Source of the DNA: Nakamurella panacisegetis
GTDB taxonomy: Bacteria > Actinomycetota > Actinomycetes > Mycobacteriales > Nakamurellaceae
Assembly: GCF_900104535.1 (NCBI RefSeq)
Contig: NZ_LT629710.1
Location: 1,240,001 to 1,304,000, forward strand
Length of the DNA stretch: 64,000 nucleotides
Reading direction: 5' to 3'
Shown here: piece by piece, positions 24,397 to 32,862 of the stretch
Layout of the letters: each line of letters begins with the position of its first letter
Position numbering within the stretch: the stretch's first letter is position 1
Program-made: the position numbers and the translations under genes
The notes under the pieces: generated by a model
Told to the model about the DNA's origin: nothing
Databases searched by the model: none
What the model saw: the letters and a program-made list of their open reading frames with translations, nothing else

Positions 24397-24431
24397 GCAC
24401 TCTCTGTTGGGAAGTAGGCACCCGAGAGTGC
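24397..24431. promoter_or_regulatory. Inverted repeat between oxidoreductase and HxlR genes
   Basis: GCACTCTC (24397-24404) and GAGAGTGC (24424-24431) are exact inverted repeats 19 bp apart in the 107-bp divergent spacer. The position suits binding by the adjacent HxlR protein to control both genes. Confidence 0.6.
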
Positions 24432-24453
24432 GTATCTCACCGAGGAGGAAGCG

Positions 24454-24852
24454 ATGACGACGCAGACTGTCGCCCAGCAGCGGTCCGACGCCCGCAGCGA
24501 GTACAACGCGTACTTGGCGATGTGTCCCAGCCGGAATCTGCTCGACCGGATCAGCGACAAGTGGGTCGCGCTGGTGCTGGTGGCCCTGGGTCAGTCGGAC
24601 AAGCGCTACTCCGAACTGTCCCGCCAACTGGTCGGGGTGAGCCAGAAGATGCTCACCCAGACCTTGCGGCTACTGGAACGGGACGGGCTGATCCGCCGCG
24701 AACTGACGCTGTCGGTCCCGGTCCGGGCCGACTACTCCCTCACGCCGCTCGGTCGTTCCCTGCTGCCCCTGCTCGCCTCGGTGAAGGAATGGGCAGAGAG
24801 CCACATGGACGAGGTGTTGGCCGCCCGGACCGTCTACGACAGCGGCGCCTGA
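24454..24852 (+). CDS. HxlR-family transcriptional regulator
   Basis: The 132-residue protein has a Cys in AYLAMCPSRNLLDRI, then DKWVALVLVALGQSDKRYSE, VSQKMLTQTLRLLERDGLIR and the wing YSLTPLGRSLLPLL. These are the HxlR/DUF24 winged-helix features. Cys23 lies where redox- or quinone-sensing family members have their sensor Cys. AGGAGG precedes the ATG. It overlaps the convergent PhzF gene by 19 bases at the 3' end. Confidence 0.9.
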   Translation: MTTQTVAQQRSDARSEYNAYLAMCPSRNLLDRISDKWVALVLVALGQSDKRYSELSRQLVGVSQKMLTQTLRLLERDGLIRRELTLSVPVRADYSLTPLGRSLLPLLASVKEWAESHMDEVLAARTVYDSGA

Positions 24853-25700
24853 ATCTCCACCGCCGTGCCGCTGACCACGATGCCGCCGGCCTCCGGGACG
24901 TGCACGGCGATGCGACTGGGCCGACCGACATGACGTCCCTGGTGGATGACGACGTCGGCCGGGGGGTGGATCAGGTGCAGCGCTCGTAGGTAACCGCCGA
25001 ACGCGGCGGCCGCCGCTCCGGTGGCCGGGTCCTCGGAGATGCTCCCGACCGGGAACAGGTTTCGCGCCTCGAACTCGGTCGGCGAGATGACGCGGGCCAC
25101 GATGACGGTGGCCGGCCAGTTCCGCCGGTTCATCCGGGCGCGCAGCTCGTCCGGGTCGAAGGTGAACGAGTCGAACCGCTCCGGCTCCCGCAACACCAGG
25201 AGCGGGTGGGTGTTCCCGGCGTAGACGAACCGGTGGGGGTAGTCCGCGCGCAGGTCCGCGGCCGACAGCCCGAGGAGTTCGAGCAGTTCGGCCAGGACCT
25301 CGTAGGGCATCTCGTCGATCGACGGCTCGACACTGGTGAACGATGCGCCGACGTAGCCGTCCGATTCCGCGGTGGCCAACGTGATGTCGCCGATCCCGGT
25401 CTCGAAGGTGAACGCTCCCAAGCCGTCCCGCGCGGCCAGGGCGACCGCGGTGGCGATGGTCGCGTGACCGCAGAATGGCACTTCGGCCACCGGCGAGAAG
25501 TAGCGGATCCGGCCGCGCCGCGGCTCGCCGTCGGCGCGGAACCGGGTCAGGAATGCCGTCTCGGCGTAGCCGATGTCGGCCGCGATGTGCTGCATCTGGT
25601 CGTCGGTGAGATCGCCCGCGTCCAGCACCACTCCGGCCGGGTTGCCCCCGTCGGGAGTGGTGCTGAACGCCGCGTAACGCTGGATCAGGACGGTCGTCAT
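24834..25700 (-). CDS. PhzF-family isomerase/epimerase-like protein
   Basis: The 288-residue protein has FSTTPDGGNPAGVVLDAGDL, IGYAETAFLTRFRADGEP, RYFSPVAEVPFCGHATIATA and ISEDPATGAAAAAFGGYLRA. These are the hallmark stretches of the PhzF/diaminopimelate-epimerase fold, including the catalytic Glu in GYAET. No phenazine genes are near, so the true substrate is unknown, as for most stand-alone PhzF proteins. Confidence 0.88.
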   Translation of the reverse strand: MTTVLIQRYAAFSTTPDGGNPAGVVLDAGDLTDDQMQHIAADIGYAETAFLTRFRADGEPRRGRIRYFSPVAEVPFCGHATIATAVALAARDGLGAFTFETGIGDITLATAESDGYVGASFTSVEPSIDEMPYEVLAELLELLGLSAADLRADYPHRFVYAGNTHPLLVLREPERFDSFTFDPDELRARMNRRNWPATVIVARVISPTEFEARNLFPVGSISEDPATGAAAAAFGGYLRALHLIHPPADVVIHQGRHVGRPSRIAVHVPEAGGIVVSGTAVEIQAPLS

Positions 25701-25770
25701 GGCTTCGATGATGACAGCGCCGCGCGGCGACAGCGACCGGGTCCCCCCGGTGGCCGCGCCGCGTCCGCGG

Positions 25771-27813
25771 TCAGCGCATGAACGCGGCGGCCACTCCGGA
25801 GTCGACCGGGACGAGCAGGCCGGTGGTGATGGGCAGGGTCCCGTTGGTCAGCGCCAGGACGGCCATCGCGATGTGCTCCGGAAGGACCTCTTCCTTGAGC
25901 ACCGTGCGCTGCGCGTAGTACTTGCCCAGATCCTCCTCGGCGACCCCGTAGGTGGCGGCCCGCGACGCGCCCCAACCGCCGGCGAAGATGCCCGAGCCGC
26001 GGACCACGCCGTCGGGGTTGATGCCGTTGACCCGGACGCCGATGTCGCCCAATTCGGCGGCGAGCAACCGGACCATATGGGCCTGCGCCGCCTTGGCCGA
26101 GGAATACGCGATGTTGTTCGGGCCGGCGAAGACCGAGTTCTTCGAGCAGATGTTGATGATGTCGCCGCCCAGACCCTGGGCCCGGAGAGCGTTTTCGGCC
26201 GCCTTGGCGACCAGGAACGAGCCCCGGGGCATGATCTGGTACTGCAGGTCCCAGTCCTCCAGCGAGGTGTCGGCCAGTGAGCCGGCCCGGGTGATGCCGG
26301 CGTTGTTGACGATCAGGTCGATGCCACCGAACGCGACGATGCCCGCGGCGATCCCCGCCTTGACCGCGTCGAAGTCGGTGACGTCCATGGCGACGCCGGA
26401 CGCGACGTCCGCGCCTCCGAGATCGGCCGCCACCGCCTGGCACCCGGCCTGGTTGATGTCGCCGACGATGACGTTGGCGCCGTGCTCGGCCAGCAACCGC
26501 ACGGTGGCCAGTCCGATGCCCGAGGCCCCGCCGGTCACCAACGCGATCCGGCCGGCCAGCGCCTTCGGCTTCGGGCGGCGCTTGAGCTTGTCCTCCTCCA
26601 GCTGCCAGTACTCGACGTTGAACTTCTCCGCCTCGGCCACCGGCTGGTACGTCGAGACCCCCTCGGCCCCGCGCATCACGTTGATCGCGTTGACGTAGAA
26701 CTCGCCGGCGACGCGGGCGGTCTGCTTGTCGGCCCCGAAGGAGAACATCCCGACCCCGGGCACCAGCACGACCGCCGGATCGGCCCCACGGATGGCCGGC
26801 GATTCCGGGGTCGCATGCCGGTCGTAGTAGGCCTGGTACTCGACCCGGTACTCGGCGTGCAGCTGCGCCAGCCGGGCCACGACCTCGTCGATCGGGGCGT
26901 CGGGCGCGGTGTCGAGCAGCAACGGCCGAACCTTGGTGCGCAGGAAATGGTCCGGGCACGAGGTGCCGAGGGAGACCAGCCGGGGAAGTTTCTCCCGAGA
27001 CAGGAAATCGAGCACGACGCCGGAGTCGGTGAAGTGGCCGACCTGGCGGCGGTCGGCCGAAGCCACCGCCCGCAGGTACGGGAACAACTCGGCCGCGCGG
27101 GCCCGGCGGGCGTCCGGGTCCAGGTTCCGATGTCCGGGGACCACCGGGCCGAACGGTTCGGCCACCGAGTTGGCGTCCAGGTAGGCCTGCGCCTGCTGGA
27201 TCAGTTGCCGGTTGCGCGCCTCGACCTCGTCACTGGTGGTACCCCAGGCGGTGAGACCGTGGCCCCCCAGGACGGCGCCGATCACCCTGGGGTCCTTGGC
27301 GATCTCGGCCAGCGCCCGGCCGAGTTCCCAGCCGGGTCGCTTCCACGGCACCCAGGCTACGGTGCCACCCCAGATCTTGTGCACCAACGCCTCGCCGTCG
27401 GCGGCGCAGGCCAGCGCGATGACCGCGTCCGGGTGCAGGTGGTCGACGTGGTCGTAGCGGACCAGCCCGTGCATCGGGGTGTCGATGGACGGGGCGGCCC
27501 CGCCGGTGCCGAAGGCGCAGAACGGGAAATAGCCAACCATCTCGTCCTCGAACTCGACGCCGCGGTAGACGTTGTCCAGGGCCCGGACGCGATCGAGCTC
27601 CAGTACGGCCAGGCCGCCGGCCTTCAGAGTGCCCAGGTCACCGCCGGATCCCTTGACGTACAACAGTTCCACCTCGGCGCCGGTGGCCGGGCTGATCTGC
27701 CGGACCTTGACCGAGGTGTTGCCGCCGCCGTAGTTGGTGACGGTCGGGTCGGATCCGAGACGGTTCGACCGGCCCAGCAGTTCGGCGACGCCGACCGGGA
27801 TTTCCTGGCTCAT
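25771..27813 (-). CDS. rhaD: Bifunctional rhamnulose-1-phosphate aldolase / short-chain dehydrogenase
   Basis: The 680-residue protein is a fusion. The class II aldolase half (about residues 1-415) has YGGGNTSVKV, zinc ligands in DHVDHLHPDAVIAL and GGHGLTAWG. The short-chain dehydrogenase half starts near residue 424 with LVTGGASGIGLATVRLLAEH and has the catalytic YSSAKAAQAHMVRLLAAELG. The family splits rhamnulose-1-phosphate into dihydroxyacetone phosphate and lactaldehyde and then oxidises or reduces the lactaldehyde. It is the last gene of the leftward rhamnose operon. AGGAG lies eight bases before the ATG. Confidence 0.9.
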   Translation of the reverse strand: MSQEIPVGVAELLGRSNRLGSDPTVTNYGGGNTSVKVRQISPATGAEVELLYVKGSGGDLGTLKAGGLAVLELDRVRALDNVYRGVEFEDEMVGYFPFCAFGTGGAAPSIDTPMHGLVRYDHVDHLHPDAVIALACAADGEALVHKIWGGTVAWVPWKRPGWELGRALAEIAKDPRVIGAVLGGHGLTAWGTTSDEVEARNRQLIQQAQAYLDANSVAEPFGPVVPGHRNLDPDARRARAAELFPYLRAVASADRRQVGHFTDSGVVLDFLSREKLPRLVSLGTSCPDHFLRTKVRPLLLDTAPDAPIDEVVARLAQLHAEYRVEYQAYYDRHATPESPAIRGADPAVVLVPGVGMFSFGADKQTARVAGEFYVNAINVMRGAEGVSTYQPVAEAEKFNVEYWQLEEDKLKRRPKPKALAGRIALVTGGASGIGLATVRLLAEHGANVIVGDINQAGCQAVAADLGGADVASGVAMDVTDFDAVKAGIAAGIVAFGGIDLIVNNAGITRAGSLADTSLEDWDLQYQIMPRGSFLVAKAAENALRAQGLGGDIINICSKNSVFAGPNNIAYSSAKAAQAHMVRLLAAELGDIGVRVNGINPDGVVRGSGIFAGGWGASRAATYGVAEEDLGKYYAQRTVLKEEVLPEHIAMAVLALTNGTLPITTGLLVPVDSGVAAAFMR

Positions 27814-27860
27814 GGGGGTTGCTCCTGATCACAGTTTCGGGGAAGTCGGGGAAGAATGGG

Positions 27861-28637
27861 CTAGAACCGGCCGTGCTCGAGTTTGCCGCGACGCTCGGAG
27901 ATGTCCTCGCGGGCAAAGAACTTCGCCACCGAGTCGGTGGGGATGGGAGAGACGCCGCCGGCCGCATAGGCAGCCGACCGCACCTGGGCGCCCTTGACCG
28001 CCATCGACGAGATGCCGTCGACCCCGGCCGCGGTCGGGGCGATGGCGACGATTCCGTGGTTCCCCAGCAACACCAGCTGGGGCAGCTGACCCTGCTCGTC
28101 GGCGTAGTTGCGGAGGGCGGTGTAGAAGGCCCGGCCGAGGTCGATCCCCGGCGAGAAGTACGGCACGTACAAAGGCTTTCCGATGACGACCGCCTCGTCG
28201 GAGTACACCCAGTAGCGGTAGGCCTGTTCGGCCCGGACCGAGGCCATGAGCCCGAGGATGGCCGTCGGGTGGGTGTGGCCGATGAATTCCACGGGCGACA
28301 CCGCCTGCACGGCAATGTGAACCAGCGCCTCGATCGACCCGCGACGGCGGCGCCCGCCGACCGTCCCGGCGTCCAGCGCGGCGGTCGCCTCGGCCTGAGT
28401 GCTGGTCGGACGCCGCAACAGGTCGAGGAACGGCTCGACGTCGACCGTCACGAAGTCGTCGGCGGTGGCCGTGGCCATGTTCGCCCCGGACGCCTTCACC
28501 ACCAGCCGCCCATCGGCCAGACGCTGAGACGTGTTGCCCTCGGCCAGGATCACCAGATCGCGTTCCGGACGTCCCAGGGACCGGGTCAGCTCCAGCAGGT
28601 CCGGGCTGACCAGTTCGGGGGCATGGATGGCCGTCAT
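27861..28637 (-). CDS. Class II aldolase/adducin-family protein
   Basis: The 258-residue protein (start MTAIHAPELVSPDLLELT) has the phosphate-loop motif ILAEGNTSQRL, VKASGANMATATADDFV, zinc ligands in EFIGHTHPTAILGL and LVLLGNHGIVAIAP. It is a separate, complete aldolase domain lying between rhamnulokinase and the fused RhaD. Its presence in addition to the RhaD aldolase is not needed for rhamnose alone, so it may serve a second sugar phosphate (fuculose-, ribulose- or ketopentonate-type). Upstream Met codons give a longer frame with poor composition. Confidence 0.85.
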   Translation of the reverse strand: MTAIHAPELVSPDLLELTRSLGRPERDLVILAEGNTSQRLADGRLVVKASGANMATATADDFVTVDVEPFLDLLRRPTSTQAEATAALDAGTVGGRRRRGSIEALVHIAVQAVSPVEFIGHTHPTAILGLMASVRAEQAYRYWVYSDEAVVIGKPLYVPYFSPGIDLGRAFYTALRNYADEQGQLPQLVLLGNHGIVAIAPTAAGVDGISSMAVKGAQVRSAAYAAGGVSPIPTDSVAKFFAREDISERRGKLEHGRF

Positions 28638-28680
28638 GGCGCTCGCTCGTCTTTCCGGGTGCTCGAGATTCGGTTTCCGC

Positions 28681-30180
28681 TCATCGTCCGGCCGCCTCGG
28701 CCCGTTGATCGCGCTCCACCAGTCGTTCGAACCGGGCCTGGGCCTCCGCCCAGTCCTCACCCGAACGCGGTGCGTAGTGGTGGATCTGGGTGCTGGCCGC
28801 GATGGCCCGGCGGATGTCGCCCAGGCCGGAGAACTCGCCGAGCGCGGCGAGTTGCACGGCGCCGTTCCCGAGGGCCGTGCCCTCGGTCGGTCCGCAGTGC
28901 ACGGGCAGGCCGGTGGCGTCGGCCGTCAACTGCGACAGCAGGCGGTTGTCGGCGCCGCCGCCGACGATGTTGACCGACGGCGGCCGCACCCCGGTCGCCT
29001 CGACCAGATAGTCGACCACCGCTCGATAGCTCAACGCCAGCGAGTCGACCACACAGCGGACGACCTCCGGGATCGACTGCGGCACCGGGCTTCCGGTCTC
29101 CGCGCAGTAGGCCCGCACCCGGCTCGGCATGTCTCCCGGGGCCAGGAACCGGGGGTCGTCCGGATTGATGATGCTGACCAGTCCGGGCACTGTCGAGGCC
29201 ATCGTGGCCAGGTCCGGGTACGAGATGTCCGTGCCCTCCCGCAGCCACTGACGCCTGCATTCCTGCAGGATCCACAGCCCCATGACGTTGCGCAGCAGGC
29301 GAATGGTTCCGGCGTAGCCACCCTCGTTGGTCAGATTGGCCCGCATGGACTCGGCGGTGATCACCGGGGTCGGGGTCTCCACGCCGACCAGGGACCACGT
29401 ACCAGAGGAGATGTAGAGGCCGCCCGGCTCGGCCAACGGGACGCCGACCACCGCACTGGCGGTGTCGTGGCCGGGCGGGACGATGACCCGCGCCCCGGCC
29501 AGGGCACCGGTCGCGAAGCCGGGCAGCAGAGAACCGACGTCGGTGCCCGGGGGCACCACCTCCGGCAACATGTGGGTGGGCACGTCGAGATCGTCCAGAA
29601 GCTCCGTCGCCCAGCGATTTCCGGCCATGTCGTAGGCCCCGCTGGTCGACACGCCGGTGTACTCGGCCACCCGCGAGCCGGACAGCAGGTGGTGGAACAC
29701 GTCGGGCATCATCAGCAGCGTCCGGGCCCGGGTCAGCCGATCCGGATCGTCGCGGACGTCGGCCATCAGGCCGAACACCGTGTTGATGGCCAGCACCTGC
29801 ACGCCGGTGGACAGATACAGCCGATCGGCGCCGACGGCGGCGCGGGCGTCGGCGAACGAGCGGGTGTTGCGATCGTCGCGGTAGCTGATCGGGGCGTCCA
29901 GCAGGTGACCCGATTCGTCGAGCAACCCGTAGTCGACCCCCCAGGTGTCCACTCCGACGCTGGAGATCGGAGCGTCCCCGGCGGCCAGCACACCGAGCCC
30001 GGCGCGAATGCTCCCCCAGAGGTCGTCGGTGTTCCACCGCAGGGCTCCCCCGGTGACGACCGGAGTGTTGGCGAAGCGGTTGGCGATCGTCATCCGGAGT
30101 CGCTCTCCGTCGAACGAGACGGCGGTGACGCGCCCACTCTCGGCGCCGAGATCCACTGCAGCAACGGTCTTTACGGTCAT
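28681..30180 (-). CDS. rhaB: Rhamnulokinase
   Basis: The 499-residue FGGY kinase begins AAVDLGAESGRVTAVSFDGE and has SVGVDTWGVDYGLLDESGHL, PGHDTASAVVGVPLAEPGGL, SSGTWSLVGVETPTPVIT and IVGGGADNRLLSQLTADATG. GTWSLVG and the GVDTWGVD stretch are typical of RhaB rather than xylulose kinase. It phosphorylates L-rhamnulose at O1. Its ATG overlaps the DeoR stop (ATGA), so regulator and kinase are translated together. Confidence 0.92.
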   Translation of the reverse strand: MTVKTVAAVDLGAESGRVTAVSFDGERLRMTIANRFANTPVVTGGALRWNTDDLWGSIRAGLGVLAAGDAPISSVGVDTWGVDYGLLDESGHLLDAPISYRDDRNTRSFADARAAVGADRLYLSTGVQVLAINTVFGLMADVRDDPDRLTRARTLLMMPDVFHHLLSGSRVAEYTGVSTSGAYDMAGNRWATELLDDLDVPTHMLPEVVPPGTDVGSLLPGFATGALAGARVIVPPGHDTASAVVGVPLAEPGGLYISSGTWSLVGVETPTPVITAESMRANLTNEGGYAGTIRLLRNVMGLWILQECRRQWLREGTDISYPDLATMASTVPGLVSIINPDDPRFLAPGDMPSRVRAYCAETGSPVPQSIPEVVRCVVDSLALSYRAVVDYLVEATGVRPPSVNIVGGGADNRLLSQLTADATGLPVHCGPTEGTALGNGAVQLAALGEFSGLGDIRRAIAASTQIHHYAPRSGEDWAEAQARFERLVERDQRAEAAGR

Positions 30181-30989
30181 CGGGCGGCCGTCCCCCGGCG
30201 CCCCGGGCGCTCGGTCGAACCGCCGGACACGTGGACCGGGACTCCGAGCGCACCCCACTGCGCGATCACCGCCGGCTCCATTCCGTCGTCGGTGAACATG
30301 GCATCGATCTCCCCGACCGAGGCGAACGAGTGCAGCCCGAATCCGTCCACCTTGGACGAGTCGAACACCCCGTACACCTGGTCGCAGGCCCGGGCCATGA
30401 ATTGTTTGGTCTGCGCCTCCTCGGCCGAGAGATCCATCAGGCCATGGACCGTCGAGATGGCGACGACCCCGAAGAAGCCCTTGTTGATGCGTCCGCGGCC
30501 GGTCAGCACATCTCCGATCGGTCCCACCATCGAACCGGCCGAGCGACGGAGCACCCCGCCGGGCATCAGCACCATGGCCGACGACTGCTCCATCAGCAGC
30601 ATGGCCAACCGGAGGGCATTGGTCACCACCACCAGGTCGCGGCGGTCGAGCAGTTCCTTGGCCAGGTAGTAGCAGGTGGTCGACGAATCCAGCGCGATGA
30701 CGTCGCCGTGCCGCACCATCGGGGCCACCGATCGGGCGATGCGCTGCTTGACATCTCGGGAATGACGCAGCCGCATCTCGAACGCGCCCTCGTCACTGGC
30801 CCCGACGCTGACCGCACCGCCCCGGACCCGCCGGAGCATGGAGCGCCGCTCCAACCCCTCGAGGTCCTTGCGCACGGTGACGGCCGAGACGCCGAATTCC
30901 GCGGCCAGGTCGTTGACCACGACCCGGCCCTCGGCGTTCAGCGTGTTCAGGATGGCCTGTTCCCGGGCGAACTCGTCGAGCGACGGCAC
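30177..30989 (-). CDS. DeoR-family transcriptional regulator
   Basis: The 270-residue protein has the DeoR N-terminal helix-turn-helix (RVVVNDLAAEFGVSAVTVRK) and the sugar-phosphate-sensing ISOCOT-like part (VIALDSSTTCYYLAKELLDR, VVVTNALRLAMLLME, FFGVVAISTVHGLMDLSAEE). It is the first gene of the leftward rhamnose operon, so it probably controls that operon and itself, responding to a phosphorylated intermediate. Confidence 0.9.
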   Translation of the reverse strand: MPSLDEFAREQAILNTLNAEGRVVVNDLAAEFGVSAVTVRKDLEGLERRSMLRRVRGGAVSVGASDEGAFEMRLRHSRDVKQRIARSVAPMVRHGDVIALDSSTTCYYLAKELLDRRDLVVVTNALRLAMLLMEQSSAMVLMPGGVLRRSAGSMVGPIGDVLTGRGRINKGFFGVVAISTVHGLMDLSAEEAQTKQFMARACDQVYGVFDSSKVDGFGLHSFASVGEIDAMFTDDGMEPAVIAQWGALGVPVHVSGGSTERPGRRGTAAR

Positions 30990-31043
30990 GGGCGGACCTC
31001 CTTCGACACGTCAGGCCCGACCGACGTGGGCGAGCTGCACAAC

Positions 31044-31116
31044 CGAAACGAAACGTAAACGGGTACTCCTGGAGCGTCAACCCTTCAGGCAGAAGCGAAA
31101 GCCTAGCGCTTACGTT
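31044..31116 (-). promoter_or_regulatory. Promoter and operator region of the deoR-rhaB operon
   Basis: On the minus strand TTGACG (31080-31075) and TACGTT (31057-31052) are spaced by 17 bp. Overlapping the -10 is a tandem CGAAACGAAACGTAAAC (31044-31060, plus strand). Upstream are AAGCG (31093-31097) and CGCTT (31107-31111) in inverted array, with another TTACGTT. Such clustered TTTCG motifs are common DeoR binding sites. The rest of the 318-bp gap holds the 82-bp repeat described separately. Confidence 0.6.
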
Positions 31117-31184
31117 ATGCGCCTGCTTGGCTTACGCAACCTGTCACCCCTGTTGCCCACCCGTGTTCCCCCGGGCCCGTCCCC

Positions 31185-31285
31185 GGCGTGGATCAACTTC
31201 TCAGGCGTGGCCGAACTTGATCACTTGCGTCACTTACGTCCCAGAACGGCGAAGTTGATCCACGCCGACGAAGTTGATCCACGCC
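31185..31285. repeat. 82-bp element with 16-bp terminal inverted repeats (copy 1)
   Basis: GGCGTGGATCAACTTC (31185-31200) faces its exact reverse complement at 31251-31266, and a further copy of that end follows at 31270-31285. The 50-bp interior matches, in reverse orientation, the interior of the copy at 50752-50833 at 40 of 50 positions. It sits 23 bp past the lacI stop. Possible roles are a mobile miniature element, a REP-like element or a terminator. Confidence 0.85.
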
Positions 31286-31307
31286 GGAGAGGGGCGGGCG
31301 GGACGGG

Positions 31308-32315
31308 TCAGGCCGGGACAGTTGATTCGCGGACGACAAGGTCGGGCTCGAACACGACCTGGCGGTGGCGGTGGGTGGCCGGCGAGACGACCTCCTCGAT
31401 CAGGAGGTCGGCCGCGGTCCGACCCAGATCCTCCCGCGGCTGGCGGACCGAGGTGAGCGGGACGGCGGCCGCGGCCGCGAAATCGATGTCGTCGTAGCCC
31501 ACGATGGCCAGATCCCCCGGAACGGAGATCTGGTGCCGTGTCATCTCCTGCAGCACGCCCAGGGCGATCAGGTCGTTGACGCAGAACACCGCGGTCGGAC
31601 GCTTGCGCACGGGTAGGGCGGCGATACGCTCCCCCATCGCCCGTCCGGCCCCGAAGGTGAGCCCGGCCGTCTCCATCACCGAGATCTCGATTCCGGCGCG
31701 GTCGGCCGCGGTCCGGGCTCCGATCAACCGGTCACGGACCTGTTTGGTCGACAGGGCTCCCCCGACGAAGGCGATCCGCTTGTGTCCCAACGAGACCAGA
31801 TGGTCGATCGCGAGCTCGCCGCCGACCAGATCGTCCACCGAGACCGAGCACTGCCGGCGGGTGGAGCTCCGGTCGACCAGGACCAGCGGCATGCCGCGGC
31901 GGCGGATCTCCTCGATCGGGCTGGTCGCCCGCGCCGCCGGGGTGATCAGGATCCCGGACGCCCGCTGCTCCTGCAGCAGACTCAGGTAGTGATCCTCGCG
32001 GGTCGGATCGTCCCCGCTGTTGCACAGCACCAGTGACAGCCCCGCCTTGGCCACACTCGCCTCGACCCCAGCCGCGAGGTCGGTGAAGAACGGGTTGCGG
32101 ATGTCGAGCACGACGAATCCGATCGAACGGCTCTGGCCCGCCCGCAACTGACGAGCGGCTTCGTTCCGGATGAATCCCAGTTCCTCGATGGCGGCCAGCA
32201 CGCGGGCCCTGGTCGCCGGCGCCACGCGCTCCGGGCGGTTGAGGACGTTCGACACCGTGCCCAGGGACACGCCGGCCTTCTTGGCCACGTCGACCACGCC
32301 CACCTCCCCCGACAT
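31308..32315 (-). CDS. LacI-family transcriptional regulator
   Basis: The 335-residue protein (start MSGEVGVVDVAKKAGVSLGT) has the LacI helix-turn-helix and hinge (SNVLNRPERVAPATRARVLA, EELGFIRNEAARQLRAGQSR) and a periplasmic-binding-like sugar domain (VLDIRNPFFTDLAAGVEASV, AVFCVNDLIALGVLQEM, VGYDDIDFAAAAAVPLTSVR). It is divergent from the rhamnose ABC transporter, whose promoter carries a LacI-type palindrome at 32697. It therefore probably represses transport until rhamnose or a derivative is present. Confidence 0.92.
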   Translation of the reverse strand: MSGEVGVVDVAKKAGVSLGTVSNVLNRPERVAPATRARVLAAIEELGFIRNEAARQLRAGQSRSIGFVVLDIRNPFFTDLAAGVEASVAKAGLSLVLCNSGDDPTREDHYLSLLQEQRASGILITPAARATSPIEEIRRRGMPLVLVDRSSTRRQCSVSVDDLVGGELAIDHLVSLGHKRIAFVGGALSTKQVRDRLIGARTAADRAGIEISVMETAGLTFGAGRAMGERIAALPVRKRPTAVFCVNDLIALGVLQEMTRHQISVPGDLAIVGYDDIDFAAAAAVPLTSVRQPREDLGRTAADLLIEEVVSPATHRHRQVVFEPDLVVRESTVPA

Positions 32316-32399
32316 GCCATGACCTCCCAGACCGAGCGCAGTGCGCAACCGGCGGCGCGTTGAGCCGGTGACGTGGAGCCACCGGCGCGTGACCGGAGG

Positions 32400-32417
32400 C
32401 GTTGAATCGAATCAACG
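32400..32417. promoter_or_regulatory. LacI-type operator near the lacI start
   Basis: CGTTGAATCGAATCAACG has 6-bp inverted arms around a central ATCGAA, with the CG centre usual for LacI-family sites. It lies about 85 bp before the lacI start and may serve self-regulation. Confidence 0.45.
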
Positions 32418-32654
32418 TACTCACGCGCGGCGGTCGGAGCAACGAAAGGCTCGCGGGCCACCCGATCGGATCACGGCGGCGGGCCCGGCACGGCGCCGGG
32501 GCAGGTCGGGGAAGGACCGGGTAAATGCTCCGTTCGAAAGTGTCACTCTTACGCCGGAGCGCTGATCTGCGCAGATGAGCGGCCCTTTCCGGAGTCCTGG
32601 CCACCCTCGATGACCGCGCGCCCTTCCGTTTGGTAACGAATCTGCATTTGCCCC

Positions 32655-32710
32655 TTGACGCGTCCGGGCGGCGGCGTTAGCGTTCCGCCCACGGTAGTGA
32701 AAGGTTTCAC
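32655..32710 (+). promoter_or_regulatory. Promoter with LacI-type operator for the rhamnose transporter
   Basis: TTGACG (32655-32660) and TAGCGT (32678-32683) are 17 bp apart. GTGAAAGGTTTCAC (32697-32710) follows, a 6+6 bp palindrome around GG, placed at the start of the transcript where repressor binding would block transcription. The leader runs ~150 bp to the ATG at 32863. Between 32418 and 32654 I see nothing else. Confidence 0.65.
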
Positions 32711-32862
32711 ACACACACTCCACAACCAGGCCGTTCGCGCCCGGCCGACACGTCGCCGGCCGCTGCGGCGTAGGTCGATCGCTCAGCCGGATTGTCGGCC
32801 CGGCAGCGCTCGATCGGTAGTGAACAGCCCTCAAAGATGCCGGCAACCACAGAACGGAGTCG

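Noticed and set aside
24834-25700. Phenazine biosynthesis gene
   Set aside because: PhzF-like proteins are common alone, and no other phenazine genes are nearby.
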